A stretch of DNA of 64,000 nt from CALMEC01 sp031376485 (GCA_031376485.1 JANMDV010000057.1:19259-83258), one strand, 5' to 3'; positions 16,556 to 26,371 are shown, counted from the stretch's first letter. Program-made: numbers and translations. The notes: generated by a model from the letters alone, not told the origin.

Positions 16556-18747
16556 GCCTGCGTCGACGAAACCACCGGAAGAAGCGCCACGACCTTCGCC
16601 GCGTGCTGTTCGCGTGCGCGGGGGGCCTGGTCGGCGCCAGCACCCTGGTTGCCGCGCACTCGTTCGAACTCGTGCGCGACGAGGTTCGCGCGGACACGTG
16701 CGATGCGGTCAAGCTGGGGCAGAACTCCAGGATCTTCGACCGCAACGGAAAGCTCCTGACGACGATCGCGGCCGAGAACAACCGTGATCCGATCCGCTAC
16801 GACGACATGCCCACGTTCCTGATCGACGCCACGGTCGCGATCGAGGACAAGAAGTTCTTCGCGCATCGCGGGATCGACTACCGACGCATCGCGAGCGCCG
16901 CGCTCAAGGACCTGTCCCGTCAAGCCGGCAGCACCGACGGCAGGCAAGGCGGCTCGACCATCACGATGCAGCTCATGAAGAACCTGTGTCACCCCAGCGA
17001 GGCGCGCAGCGTCTCGATCAAGCTGACCGAGGCGCACCTGGCGAGCAACTTCGAAAAGGCGTACGGCAAGAAAACGATCATGCAGCGCTACCTCAACAGC
17101 GTCTTCTACGGCAACAACTCCATCGGTGTGCAGGCCGCGTCGCAGACGTACTTCAGCCGGGACGCAGCCAAGCTGACGCTGCCTCAGGCCGCACTCCTCG
17201 CAGGCCTGCCGCAGGCGCCGTCGGACTACAACCCGTTCCGCCGGTACGACGATGCCCTCAAGCGGCGCAACCTGGTGCTCGACGAGATGGTGGAAGAGGG
17301 ATTCATCACCGCACAGAAAGCCGCGCGAGCCAAGCGCGCGGGCCTGGGCCTCAAGAAGGGCAACGCGTTCGGGTTGAAACGCGAGGGGTACTACACCGAC
17401 TACGTTCAGAACATCCTGGATTCCGAGCTGGGCCGCAAACGGGTTCAAGAAGGCGGCTACCGGATCTCCACCACGATCGATCCGAAGCTTCAAGACGCAG
17501 CGCGGACGGCGATGCGCAATGTCCTCTCGCGATACAGCAGTGCCCCGCCCTCGGCAGCAATCGTCATGATCGACGCCAAGTCGGGCCACGTCCTGACGAT
17601 GGCATCCAGCGAGGAGTACAACCGGAAGAACCAGTTCAATGTCGCCGGACCGCAAGCGTTGCGTCGCGCCGGCTCGACGTTCAAGACCTTCGTCTTGACG
17701 ACCGCACTGGAGCGGGGCATCAGCCCGAACACGCGCTACTTCAGCAAGTCACCGCTCAAGGTTGCCGGACCGGGATGCCCAGGGCAGGACCCGAGCTACG
17801 CGGTCTCGACCTATAGCCGCAGCGGTGGCGGGATGATGTCGATCGCGCAGGCGACAGTGCGTTCCGACAACAGCGTCTACGCTCAGATGACCTGCGACGT
17901 CGGGCCGGACGCCGTCTACAAGCTGATGCGCAAACTCGGGATCACGTCGTTGGTACCCGATGACCAGTACAACGTCTCCCTCGGGCTCGGCTCCCCCAAA
18001 CTCGGGGTCAGCGTGCTGGAGATGGCGCGGGCCTACGCACCGCTCGCAAACGGCGGGTTCAAAGTCAGGGTGCTTCCCATGACGAAGCTCGTTCGACCAG
18101 ACGGCAAGATCACGCCGTTCAAGCCCAAGCTCACACGGGTGCTCTCGGCCGGCGTGGCGGCGGAAGTCACAAAAATTCTCCGCGCGAACGTCCAGGGCGG
18201 CACCGGCACCACCGCGAACCTCCCGAACGTACCCGTGGCAGGCAAGACCGGGACCGTTGACGAGTTCAAAGACGCCTGGTTCGTCGGCTACACACCGAAG
18301 TACGTCACCGCCGTCTGGGTCGGCTACTCCAACCCGCCACGGTCGATGCCGGGCGTCACCGGAGGCAGCCTGCCCGCCAGCATCTGGCGGCAGTTCATGG
18401 AGGTCGCGACCAAGGGTGAGTCCGGCCAGGCGTTCTTGATTCCCAAGACACCGTTCGTCAGCAAGCCCTTCTCGAGCTACTGGACGCGTCAGGCCTCTGC
18501 GCTGGCCGCGGCCGCGACCAAGAAAAAGGCCGACGCAGAAGCGAAGAAGAAGAAAGAGGAAGGCGACAAAAAGAAGGACCGCGACGGCGACGGCGTGCCC
18601 GACGCGCCCGGGACGCCCACCGACCCCACCACGCCGGGCGGCCCGACGGACCCGCCGCCCACCGGCGGGGGACCCCCGACCGGCGGGACACCCCCAGCCG
18701 GCGAGACTCCCCCACCCGCCGCGGCACCCGTCACCCCGACTCCGTAG
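16552..18747 (+). CDS. Class A penicillin-binding protein (transglycosylase/transpeptidase)
   Basis: This 731-residue bifunctional peptidoglycan synthase has a cytoplasmic Arg/Lys-rich start and one TM segment near 20-38. The GT51 glycosyltransferase domain shows catalytic Glu98 in EDKKFFAHRG and GGSTITMQLMKN. The transpeptidase domain has Ser375 in STFK, SDN at 438 and KTG at 565. The last 85 residues form a Lys/Glu-rich stretch followed by a Pro/Gly/Thr-rich tail with a DRDGDGVPD segment. The tail is probably an extended, wall-associated region. Confidence 0.93.
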   Translation: MSLRRRNHRKKRHDLRRVLFACAGGLVGASTLVAAHSFELVRDEVRADTCDAVKLGQNSRIFDRNGKLLTTIAAENNRDPIRYDDMPTFLIDATVAIEDKKFFAHRGIDYRRIASAALKDLSRQAGSTDGRQGGSTITMQLMKNLCHPSEARSVSIKLTEAHLASNFEKAYGKKTIMQRYLNSVFYGNNSIGVQAASQTYFSRDAAKLTLPQAALLAGLPQAPSDYNPFRRYDDALKRRNLVLDEMVEEGFITAQKAARAKRAGLGLKKGNAFGLKREGYYTDYVQNILDSELGRKRVQEGGYRISTTIDPKLQDAARTAMRNVLSRYSSAPPSAAIVMIDAKSGHVLTMASSEEYNRKNQFNVAGPQALRRAGSTFKTFVLTTALERGISPNTRYFSKSPLKVAGPGCPGQDPSYAVSTYSRSGGGMMSIAQATVRSDNSVYAQMTCDVGPDAVYKLMRKLGITSLVPDDQYNVSLGLGSPKLGVSVLEMARAYAPLANGGFKVRVLPMTKLVRPDGKITPFKPKLTRVLSAGVAAEVTKILRANVQGGTGTTANLPNVPVAGKTGTVDEFKDAWFVGYTPKYVTAVWVGYSNPPRSMPGVTGGSLPASIWRQFMEVATKGESGQAFLIPKTPFVSKPFSSYWTRQASALAAAATKKKADAEAKKKKEEGDKKKDRDGDGVPDAPGTPTDPTTPGGPTDPPPTGGGPPTGGTPPAGETPPPAAAPVTPTP

Positions 18748-18754
18748 GGGCCTG

Positions 18755-20458
18755 ATGGACGTCCTCGGTCGACTCGCCGATCGCATCGCCCGACCCACGG
18801 GCGCGGCGGTGGTCGCGGGACTCCTCTCCCTCGTGTTTGTGCTGTTCCTGCCCGCCGGCGAGGATGCTGCCGCGCACCTGTACCAAACCCAGCGCTGGAG
18901 TGACTGGGGATGGCAGTTCTGGGACAACTTTTGGTACGCGGGCCGCTACAGCCAGATCAACTACAGCCTGCTGTACTACCCGCTCGCCGCGATCCTGGGG
19001 ACCGCCACGATCGTGGCCGCGTCGGTCGCAGGCGCCGCGGCGGCGTTCAGCCGGATCATCCATCGGCGCTGGGCAAGCGTCGCGACGTGGCCGTGCGTGG
19101 CGTTCGCGTTCCTTGCCCCCCTACCGGTGCTGACCGGCACGTATCCGTTCCTGCTCGGCATTGCGCTCGGGCTGGCTGCCCTGGTGGCCCTGCAGGCGGG
19201 TCGGCGCAAGCTGACCATCGCGCTCGCCGCCCTCGTCGCGGTGGCGCATCTTCTGGCACTGCTGTTGCTCGTCACGGCCCTGATCGGCATTGCGGCCGCC
19301 ACACCACGGTGGTGGCAACGCCACGGCGTCCGCACCCTGGCGCTGGGACTCGCGACCGTCGTGGGCGCGGCGGCGCTGATGTGGCGGGCGTTCAGCACCC
19401 CGGGGGGCGAGTACCCGTTCGACATCCTCGACCTCGCCGTGGTGCTCGCGTTCTGCACCGCCGGTTGGCTCTTGGCACGTGGGCGTCCCGATCTGCGCAT
19501 CTTGCTCGGCATCTTCGGCGTCTACGCCCTCCTGGCGGTCACGGCGTTCGCCATCTCGTCCCCGATCGGTGCCAACGTCGGACGCCTGCTGTTGTTCATG
19601 GGAGCGCCGCTGCTCTTGATACCGCTGGCCGCCAGGCGCTTCGAGCCCCGTGGCCTGACCGTGGCCGTTCTGGCGGGCGCATTGCTGTGGCAGACGTTTC
19701 CGGCCGTTGCCGGCCTTCGCACCGCCAACTCGGTGCGCTCGTCCAACGAGGAGTTCTGGTACCCCGTCGAGGCCTTCCTCGCCGCCCACGGCGACCCGAA
19801 CCACCGGATCGAGGTCGTCGCGACCGACCAGCACTGGGAGGCGTTCTTTCTTGCACGGCGGGGTGTCATGTTGACGCGGGGCTGGTACCGCCAGGACGAC
19901 TTCCCCGCCAACCAGGACCTGTACGGGGAGCTGACCGCGACCAAGTACCACACCTGGCTGCGGCGCCTGGGCGTGCAGTACGTCTTCCTGCCCGACGACA
20001 AGCTGGACTACAGCGCGCAGGCCGAGGCGGCGTTACTGCGCGAGTCGCAGGTGTTGCCGCTGGTGGCCCGCATCGGCGATTGGTCCGTCTACGAGGTGCC
20101 GAACGCGACGCCGATCGCAACACCGCCGGATCTGATCGAGATCCGGCACATCGACGCCCGGGAGGTCACGTTCGAGGTCAAACGCGCCGGCAACTATCGG
20201 CTGCGGCTGCGCTACACGCCGTACTGGCGGGTCATCCGCGGCGATGCGTGCGTGGCACCGCGCGAGCCCTGGGCGACCGAGCTTCGTGTCGCCCAGCCGG
20301 GCACGATCACCCTGCGTTTCGAAGTCGGCGTCGGCAAGGTCGTCAAGACCGTGCTGGGTCGCGAAGCCGTCTGCGACGATCCCGCTACGGCGGACCCTGC
20401 CGAGGTGCCCAGGAGGGACCTCCGAGAGTCCAGTCCAGGCGTGCCTCGAAGTCGTTGA
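18755..20458 (+). CDS. Polytopic membrane protein, possibly GT-C-like
   Basis: The 567-residue protein has about ten hydrophobic helices followed by a soluble C-terminal beta-rich part (from about 440). The first external loop contains acidic residues and aromatic clusters (EDAAAHLYQTQRWSDWGWQF), as in GT-C-type enzymes that use lipid-linked sugars, but I cannot assign a family. It starts 7 bases after the penicillin-binding protein gene. Its 3' end overlaps the convergent gene at 20385 by 74 bases. Confidence 0.62.
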   Translation: MDVLGRLADRIARPTGAAVVAGLLSLVFVLFLPAGEDAAAHLYQTQRWSDWGWQFWDNFWYAGRYSQINYSLLYYPLAAILGTATIVAASVAGAAAAFSRIIHRRWASVATWPCVAFAFLAPLPVLTGTYPFLLGIALGLAALVALQAGRRKLTIALAALVAVAHLLALLLLVTALIGIAAATPRWWQRHGVRTLALGLATVVGAAALMWRAFSTPGGEYPFDILDLAVVLAFCTAGWLLARGRPDLRILLGIFGVYALLAVTAFAISSPIGANVGRLLLFMGAPLLLIPLAARRFEPRGLTVAVLAGALLWQTFPAVAGLRTANSVRSSNEEFWYPVEAFLAAHGDPNHRIEVVATDQHWEAFFLARRGVMLTRGWYRQDDFPANQDLYGELTATKYHTWLRRLGVQYVFLPDDKLDYSAQAEAALLRESQVLPLVARIGDWSVYEVPNATPIATPPDLIEIRHIDAREVTFEVKRAGNYRLRLRYTPYWRVIRGDACVAPREPWATELRVAQPGTITLRFEVGVGKVVKTVLGREAVCDDPATADPAEVPRRDLRESSPGVPRSR

Positions 20459-21116
20459 CAAACAGCGCCCACACCATCCACGCGAGGACCGAGACGACCC
20501 CGAAGAACGCGCTGCCACGGTAGATCGTCAGCGCGAAGGCGTCGCCGGTCTTCCTGCGAAGCCACGGCCACAGAGGATCCTTGGGGGCGACCTCGGCTTC
20601 GAAGTACGCGGTCGTCAGCACCCGCCACTTGAGCGCGAGCCACCCGACCCAAAACAGATCCCACGCCCCCCCCAAGGACGTGTAGTACGCGATCGCGTCC
20701 TTACGCCGACCCGCCTCGCCGACGTATTGCCACACGTCCAGGTGGGCGTGCCAGTCGGTGAGCGGCCAGAACAACATGACCCCGACGGAGTCGAACGTGT
20801 CGGACAACACGTGGGCCACCGCACCGATCAGAAACGAGGTCGCCCAGATGCGATGCTTGGACCACAGCAGGATGATGAGCGAGACGACGATCGCAAACAG
20901 CAGGCTGTGCGTGAAGCCCACACCGGGAAACCCCCGGTGAAGCTGCACCGGATCGTCGACGATCTTGTGGTTGCCGGAGAAATCGAGGCCGTAGACGGCC
21001 CACTTGGTAAACAGATCCGGCGAGTAGGACCCCAGCAGGCAGAACGGCACGCTGATCGCGGCGCCCATGTGGGCCTTGATCAGGTACGGCTCGAGGTCGT
21101 GGGCGGCCCAACTCAC
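20385..21116 (-). CDS. YdjM/DUF457-like membrane-bound metal-dependent hydrolase
   Basis: The 243-residue protein has His- and Asp-containing membrane helices: KAHMGAAISVPF, GFTHSLLFAIVVSL and GAVAHVLSDTFDSVG. This pattern is found in the YdjM/LexA-binding, DUF457 'metal-dependent hydrolase' family. The GTG at 21116 overlaps the stop of the small upstream gene (GTGA). The upstream part of the open frame is Arg-rich shadow. Biochemical function is unknown for most of this family. Confidence 0.7.
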   Translation of the reverse strand: MSWAAHDLEPYLIKAHMGAAISVPFCLLGSYSPDLFTKWAVYGLDFSGNHKIVDDPVQLHRGFPGVGFTHSLLFAIVVSLIILLWSKHRIWATSFLIGAVAHVLSDTFDSVGVMLFWPLTDWHAHLDVWQYVGEAGRRKDAIAYYTSLGGAWDLFWVGWLALKWRVLTTAYFEAEVAPKDPLWPWLRRKTGDAFALTIYRGSAFFGVVSVLAWMVWALFVNDFEARLDWTLGGPSWAPRQGPP

Positions 21117-21322
21117 CTGGCGCGGCGGCCGAGGATTTTGGGCGCGAGCACCGTCGCACCGAACACGAACAGGAGCGACTCCCAAAAGCCCAGCAGGAAT
21201 GCGGGCGGAGACGCGATGCCGAGAGCGGCGTAGACAGCGCCCGCGACGCACCAGTAGACGACGGCCGGCCGGCCGGATCGCCCTGGTTGTGACGTGTGTG
21301 TGGGCGGCGTCTCGTCGAGCAC
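21113..21322 (-). CDS. Small two-TM membrane protein
   Basis: From the GTG at 21322 the product is 69 residues with two hydrophobic helices (VVYWCVAGAVYAALGIA and LLGFWESLLFVFGATVLA). The start is supported by TACAGT 6 bases upstream. Its stop overlaps the next gene's GTG by 4 bases, so the two are probably made together. Function unknown. Confidence 0.6.
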   Translation of the reverse strand: MLDETPPTHTSQPGRSGRPAVVYWCVAGAVYAALGIASPPAFLLGFWESLLFVFGATVLAPKILGRRAR

Positions 21323-21328
21323 GGCGGG

Positions 21329-21334
21329 ACTGTA
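21329..21334 (-). promoter_or_regulatory. -10 box for the 21322 gene
   Basis: On the minus strand TACAGT ends 6 bases before the GTG at 21322, suggesting a leaderless transcript. Confidence 0.45.
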
Positions 21335-21356
21335 GCGATCGCGTGTGCATGCGGAG

Positions 21357-21362
21357 TACCGT
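21357..21362 (+). promoter_or_regulatory. -10 box for the EEP-family gene
   Basis: TACCGT ends 9 bases before the ATG at 21372, again a leaderless arrangement. It forms a compact divergent promoter with the box at 21329. Confidence 0.45.
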
Positions 21363-21371
21363 GCGGCGCCG

Positions 21372-22310
21372 ATGCCCACGAGCGACGACATCCGCATCAT
21401 GACCTGGAACCTGTTTCACGGCCAGGACGGTGCTCGGCTGGGGCCGACACTGCGCTCAGCCCTGCTACGCAGCGATGTCGCCGACGAGACCCACGTCCAC
21501 GTCAACACCAAGTGGTTGCGCGAGATGGCGGCCCTGATCAGCTCCCGACGCCCGACGGTCGCCGCGCTGCAGGAGGTGCCCCCGCTTGGGGTTGCGGTAT
21601 TGGCCGAGGCCACAAGCATGCAGGCGGTCCACGCGCTGATGCCGCCGCTCATCGGCACGACCCGGTTGCGTGGCCGGCTCGCCGGGCGCAACCCCGACCT
21701 GTGGCAGACGCACGAGGGCACCGCCAACGTGTTGCTGATCGCGCCGGAGTGGCAAATCGTGCCGGGCGGCGTGTGGACGGTGCGCCACAACCCGCCGGCG
21801 TTCGTCGTTCGACATGCGCGGGCACTGGACCTTGGACCACGCGAAACGCTTCATTGGCTACTCGAACCACGACGGCTCGTCGCCGCGCGACTGCGTCACC
21901 GGTCCGGCCGGACCCTGACCGTGGCGTCGATGCATTGCCACAACTCGCTGGTGTGGGAGCTGATCGCGCGCGAGGTCCGCCGCGTCGTGCCGAAGATCCT
22001 CGAACGCGTCCCGCCTGATGAACCGGTGGTGGTGGCCGGCGACCTCAACGCCGCGGGCCGCGGGCATCCTGCGATCATGGCGCTCGATGCATTGGGCCTG
22101 ACCGAGCAGACGGTGCAGGAACTCGTCCTGGACCATATCTTTCACCGCCACCTGGACGTGGTCGCACCGCCGCGGGCGCTCCATACCGGCACGCGCGAAC
22201 TGCCGGTCACCAGGAAGGGACGGGCCCGGCTGGTGCTGCTGTCAGACCACGACCCCGTGGAGGCGACCTACCGGCTCGCGGGGTGTGCCACCGCCGCGCC
22301 GACCACCTGA
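21372..22310 (+). CDS. Endonuclease/exonuclease/phosphatase (EEP) family protein
   Basis: The 312-residue product carries all EEP (DNase I-like) landmarks: IMTWNLFHG at the start, ALQEVPP with the metal-binding Glu, VASMHCHNS, VVAGDLNAAG and a terminal LSDHDPVEA. Such enzymes are Mg2+-dependent phosphodiesterases acting on nucleic acids, sphingomyelin or inositol phosphates; the substrate cannot be told. No signal peptide is seen, so it is likely cytoplasmic. It overlaps the convergent aldolase gene by 43 bases. Confidence 0.85.
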   Translation: MPTSDDIRIMTWNLFHGQDGARLGPTLRSALLRSDVADETHVHVNTKWLREMAALISSRRPTVAALQEVPPLGVAVLAEATSMQAVHALMPPLIGTTRLRGRLAGRNPDLWQTHEGTANVLLIAPEWQIVPGGVWTVRHNPPAFVVRHARALDLGPRETLHWLLEPRRLVAARLRHRSGRTLTVASMHCHNSLVWELIAREVRRVVPKILERVPPDEPVVVAGDLNAAGRGHPAIMALDALGLTEQTVQELVLDHIFHRHLDVVAPPRALHTGTRELPVTRKGRARLVLLSDHDPVEATYRLAGCATAAPTT

Positions 22311-23347
22311 CGCACGCCGGCGGCAAAAGTGGCGACGTCGGCGTCGGTCGTGTCCCACGCGGTCATCCACCGCACCTGGCAGGTTGCGGCGTCCCACGGC
22401 CAGAAGAAGCACCACGCCTGAAGCGGCTCGATCGACCCGGCCGGGATGCGCGGAAAGACGCTGTTGACTCGGGGCGACTGCGCGTAGACGACACCGGGTA
22501 TTTCAGACGTCAGTGCGTACAGCTCGCGGGCCTTGACGTTGGCGTGCGCAGCCAGCGCGATCCAAAGATCTCCGTCCAGCAGCGCCGAGAACTGCGCCGC
22601 GACGAAGCGCATCTTCGACGGGAGTTGCGTCACCTGCTTGCGGACGAACCTGGCCGACCGCGCGAGCTCGGGGGCCAGGTACACGACGGCGTCCCCTCCG
22701 AGCATCCCGTTCTTGGTTCCGCCGAAGGTCAGCACATCGACGCCGGCCTCGACGGTGAACGCGCGGAGCGCCGCGATGGTCCCACCCAGAGCGGCCACGG
22801 CGTTGGCGATCCGGGCGCCGTCCATATGAACCCGCATGCCGTACCGATGTGCGCGCTGGCAGAGCGCGCCGACCTCGTCCGCGGTGTACACGGTGCCGAG
22901 CTCCGTGCTCTGCGTGATCGAGACGACCCCCGGCTGTGCGTGGTGCTCGACGCCCAGCAGGTGTGCCAGTCCATCCAGTTGATCGGGGTGGAGTTTTGCG
23001 TCGTCGGAAGCAAGCTCGATGATCTTGGCGCCGAGGATCCGCTCTGGCGCGCCGGTCTCGTCGACGGCGATGTGCGCCCACCGGCTGCAGACCACCGCCT
23101 CGGCGGGCCCAAGCATCGTGGCCAATCCGAGGATGTTGGCTCCCGTCCCGCCAAATGTCAGCAAGGTCGTCGTGTCCGCCCCGAACAACTCCTGGAACTG
23201 CGCCTGACACGCGCGGGTCCACGCGTCGTCGCCGTACGCGACTGCATGACCGACGTTAGCGCGGCCCACCGCCTCCAGCACCGCCGGGTGGATCCCGGCG
23301 GCATTATCGCTCGAGAACGATCGCGTCGGTGGAGCGGCAAGGACCAT
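22268..23347 (-). CDS. Low-specificity threonine aldolase (beta-eliminating lyase family)
   Basis: This is a 359-residue PLP enzyme of fold type I. It begins SFSSDNAAGIHPAVLEAV, as threonine aldolases do, has the HMDGARIANAVAALG segment with the PLP-binding Asp, and the Schiff-base Lys212 in TFGGTKNGML. It should cleave threonine or related beta-hydroxy amino acids to glycine and an aldehyde. The start is supported by a GATACT box 7 bases upstream. Confidence 0.9.
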   Translation of the reverse strand: MVLAAPPTRSFSSDNAAGIHPAVLEAVGRANVGHAVAYGDDAWTRACQAQFQELFGADTTTLLTFGGTGANILGLATMLGPAEAVVCSRWAHIAVDETGAPERILGAKIIELASDDAKLHPDQLDGLAHLLGVEHHAQPGVVSITQSTELGTVYTADEVGALCQRAHRYGMRVHMDGARIANAVAALGGTIAALRAFTVEAGVDVLTFGGTKNGMLGGDAVVYLAPELARSARFVRKQVTQLPSKMRFVAAQFSALLDGDLWIALAAHANVKARELYALTSEIPGVVYAQSPRVNSVFPRIPAGSIEPLQAWCFFWPWDAATCQVRWMTAWDTTDADVATFAAGVRQVVGAAVAHPASR

Positions 23348-23354
23348 TACCCGC

Positions 23355-23360
23355 AGTATC
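23355..23360 (-). promoter_or_regulatory. -10 box of the aldolase gene
   Basis: GATACT on the minus strand ends 7 bases before the ATG at 23347, implying a leaderless mRNA. Confidence 0.45.
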
Positions 23361-23511
23361 CCAGGGGCTCACCACTCGGTGTCTGACCCGACAAGGGACT
23401 CGTCGCGCGAAACATCGCCGCAGTGAGACTCGTTCTCGAACGCTGTGGACGATCGGCCACGCCCGACATCACGTTCGTGTGCGGTCAGCCGAATGCCGCC
23501 CCGCGAGTGGC

Positions 23512-23952
23512 TCAGGAGGAGGTGCCGCGCACCCACTCGAGCGACATCGCCACGATGCCGGACGCCGCCGCCGCCGCCAGCAACGCCACGGGTTGCGCGC
23601 GAAGTGGCGTCTGCGGCCCGTCTCCCAGATCAAGGGGGACCGCCACGCTCGAGATGCGCCACGCACTCCAGAGCGCCCACGCGAGACACAGCGCGCCCGC
23701 AACGGCGCAGATTCCCGCGAGCCAGCGCGACGACTGCTCCCGTGGGTCGGAGTCACTTGCCGCGACGTACACGCCGATCGCAACGACGATGCCGGCGAGA
23801 ACCGGCAGGCTCCACAGCTCGCCACGTACATCGACACCGCGAACGACGACGACGCGGCCCGGCAGGTCGACGCGGTACCACCCCAAGAACGGCAGGGTCC
23901 CGGCACACGCGCCGAGTACCGCGACACCGAGGCCGAAGACCCGTGCCGTCAC
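23512..23952 (-). CDS. Small membrane protein of unknown function
   Basis: This 146-residue protein has four hydrophobic segments (about 5-23, 48-65, 78-96 and 122-138) and no motif I recognise. It overlaps the DUF2079 gene stop by 4 bases (ATGA) and is the last gene of a three-gene membrane-protein operon. Confidence 0.6.
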   Translation of the reverse strand: MTARVFGLGVAVLGACAGTLPFLGWYRVDLPGRVVVVRGVDVRGELWSLPVLAGIVVAIGVYVAASDSDPREQSSRWLAGICAVAGALCLAWALWSAWRISSVAVPLDLGDGPQTPLRAQPVALLAAAAASGIVAMSLEWVRGTSS

Positions 23953-25430
23953 GGGGTGTCCTTGACCCGCCTGAACACCAGGACACCGTCACGTGCGAAG
24001 ATCGTCGCGTAGTCGGCCCGCCGACGGAGCTGTTCGACGAGAACGGCGTGTTCTGCGGGCTTGACTTCGTCGCCCACATCGGCACGCGCTGTGTCGACGA
24101 CGACGAAGTCCGCAGTGCCGATCGACGGAAAGATGAGGATCGAGCGCCGGTCGGAGAGGTGTCCTCCGATCCGATTGGCGGCAGACACGGTGGCGTTCGG
24201 AGGAATCGTCGCGATCGCTTGACGAAGCAGGGCGGCGCGGTCGGGCACCGCAAACTGCTCCGCGCGCACCTGCGACCCGCCGGGGACGTGCTGCCAGAAC
24301 GGCAGCGGACCCCACACATACCCCGACACCACCGCCGCCGCGATGAGCGCGCCGGCAAGAGGTCCCGGCGCGACGATCCGGGGGTGGAGCCAGGCCGGCA
24401 GGCGGCGGCTCCTGAGCGTGGCGAGCCCCCGGATTGCCGCGGCCAGGAGGAACGGTGCGATGACCGCCGAGTAGTGGTATTCGATGCTGTGTTGCTCGGG
24501 TCGTGCGGACAACAGGTTGAGGACAAGGTCGGGGAGCGCGCCCGCCGCCAGGAGCGGGGCACCGAGCGATAGGGCCAGCAGCGGCACGAGCACTGCGAGG
24601 ACGTACATGCCGCGATCGGCAGACACCGCAACCTCCACCGCATCCCACGGGTGTGTCACGAGCGTCTTCATGACGCCTCCGACGCCGTCACCCAGATCGC
24701 CATAGCGATCTTCGACGAACGCGTTGCCCCCACCGGATCGGTAGTGCGGGATGATGAGGCCGACCGCGATCGCGGTCCACGCGACCGACAACACGGCCAG
24801 GATCGCGCCCGCGCGCCGGCGACCGAGGCTGATCATCATCCACAGGCCCAGGATGGCGAGCGCGAGCCCGACCTGCTCCTTGGTCAGCGCCGCCAGGGTG
24901 GCGAGCACGGCCAGCGTGACGTACCGATCGGCGACCGCCGCCCAGATGCACCACAGAAGCAGCGGCGCGGCGAGGGTCACTGGGTGGAAGTCGAAGAGGG
25001 TGGCCCACTGCACGGCAGGCAACAGGAGCGCAACCGCCGCGAATGCGACGGCAAGCCGCGCGTCTTCGAGCCAGCGGCGGGCCAGCATGTACGCCGGGAC
25101 GGCCATCGTCGCGACGGCAAGAGCTTGAACCACGAGCAGCATCTCCGGGTGCGGCCAGACCTTCCACAGGGGTGCGAACAGCCCGAGGATCGGATCGACG
25201 TGCGCGCCCAGGCGCGAGACCCGGAGACCGTCGGGATCGCTGACCCGGAACAGCTCACCGCGCGAGGCGCTCCAGACGGCTTGCGTCATGTTGCCCAGGT
25301 CATAGCGGGCCGTAAAGAACCCCCGGTGGCGAAGTAATGAGAGCGGGATGAACACGGCCGCGTACGCCACGACGAGGCCTGCGACGACGACTCGTGGCCA
25401 CCGCTCCGAACGCGCCGGCCGTGAACTCAC
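23949..25430 (-). CDS. DUF2079 polytopic membrane protein
   Basis: From the GTG at 25430 the product is 493 residues with about nine TM helices. The segments FFTARYDLGNMTQAVWSA and LGAHVDPILGLFAPLW are characteristic of DUF2079 proteins, which resemble GT-C glycosyltransferases. LFDFHPVTLAAPLLLW and ALTKEQVGLALAILG also fit. The start overlaps the YbhN-like gene stop (GTGA); the longer open frame upstream is antisense-like shadow within that gene. A sugar-transfer role on lipid carriers is a guess. Confidence 0.82.
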   Translation of the reverse strand: MSSRPARSERWPRVVVAGLVVAYAAVFIPLSLLRHRGFFTARYDLGNMTQAVWSASRGELFRVSDPDGLRVSRLGAHVDPILGLFAPLWKVWPHPEMLLVVQALAVATMAVPAYMLARRWLEDARLAVAFAAVALLLPAVQWATLFDFHPVTLAAPLLLWCIWAAVADRYVTLAVLATLAALTKEQVGLALAILGLWMMISLGRRRAGAILAVLSVAWTAIAVGLIIPHYRSGGGNAFVEDRYGDLGDGVGGVMKTLVTHPWDAVEVAVSADRGMYVLAVLVPLLALSLGAPLLAAGALPDLVLNLLSARPEQHSIEYHYSAVIAPFLLAAAIRGLATLRSRRLPAWLHPRIVAPGPLAGALIAAAVVSGYVWGPLPFWQHVPGGSQVRAEQFAVPDRAALLRQAIATIPPNATVSAANRIGGHLSDRRSILIFPSIGTADFVVVDTARADVGDEVKPAEHAVLVEQLRRRADYATIFARDGVLVFRRVKDTP

Positions 25431-26371
25431 CGCCTGCGCCCGACCATGACAACGAGGCCGACGAATCCAAGTTCGAGCACCGTCATCACGAATCGCAGTC
25501 CAAAGGCGAGGGCCAGCGCCACCTCGCCGGGGACGTGTCGAGCAAGCACGACGGCCAGGATGCCGTCGCGCACGCCGAGCCCGGACGGGATGATGAATGC
25601 CAGGAACGAGATGACAAAGGCGAACATGAACGCCAACCCGATCTCCACCACACCGCCCACCTCGGGCCCCGCCGCAGATCGCAGGAGCGCCCAGACCGCC
25701 GCCATGAGCACGGTGGTCCCGACCGTGTAGGACACGAGCAGCTTGCCGACCTGACGCCCGGTGAACAACGTGTCGAGGGCGGGTCGCCGAGCACGACGAA
25801 GTGCCCACGTCGACAGGCGCCGGAACGGGACGGGGTGCAGGCAGACCAGCACGACCGGCACCACGATCAGAAGCCACAACAACCGCGCGTCGCCGGGGTT
25901 GCCGTACCCGGCCAGGAACCCGACCGACGCAACCGTCCCGATGCCGAGCGCCAATGCCTGCTCGTAGATGGTGGCGGTCAGCGTTGCGCGCTTCGGCACC
26001 CCCTGGTCGTGTGCCATGACGGCGCGTCCCACCACCATCATCACATTGCCGGGGATGTAGCGCGCAAGGAGTGACCTGGCCCAGATCGACAGGCTGACGC
26101 GGCGGCGTGGATGGACCGGCGAGAGCCACTCCACCGCGACGCAGTAGGTGAGCCCGCTGATCGCGTACGCCATGAGGAACAGTACGGCGCCGAGTGCCAA
26201 CCACCCAGGCTCGAGGCGCCAGTCGTATTGCGAGACCTTGCTCCACCCCCGCGCCAGCGCGACGACAAGCGCCGCGACCACGAGCACGACGACGACCGTC
26301 GTGATCCAACGCCGGCGCAGCGATCGTGAGGGCTCGGGTACCTCTGTCTCGGGAGTGGTGTCAGTGGCCAT
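25427..26371 (-). CDS. YbhN / lysylphosphatidylglycerol-synthase TM-region family protein
   Basis: The 314-residue protein has about eight TM helices and family features: SLLARYIPGNVMMVVGRA (the RYxPG motif), TIYEQALALGIGTVAS and FIIPSGLGVRDGIL. These belong to the UPF0104/flippase-like domain shared with MprF. The soluble synthase domain of MprF is absent. It heads the operon with DUF2079, and family and context suggest lipid or lipid-linked sugar transport. Confidence 0.82.
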   Translation of the reverse strand: MATDTTPETEVPEPSRSLRRRWITTVVVVLVVAALVVALARGWSKVSQYDWRLEPGWLALGAVLFLMAYAISGLTYCVAVEWLSPVHPRRRVSLSIWARSLLARYIPGNVMMVVGRAVMAHDQGVPKRATLTATIYEQALALGIGTVASVGFLAGYGNPGDARLLWLLIVVPVVLVCLHPVPFRRLSTWALRRARRPALDTLFTGRQVGKLLVSYTVGTTVLMAAVWALLRSAAGPEVGGVVEIGLAFMFAFVISFLAFIIPSGLGVRDGILAVVLARHVPGEVALALAFGLRFVMTVLELGFVGLVVMVGRRR

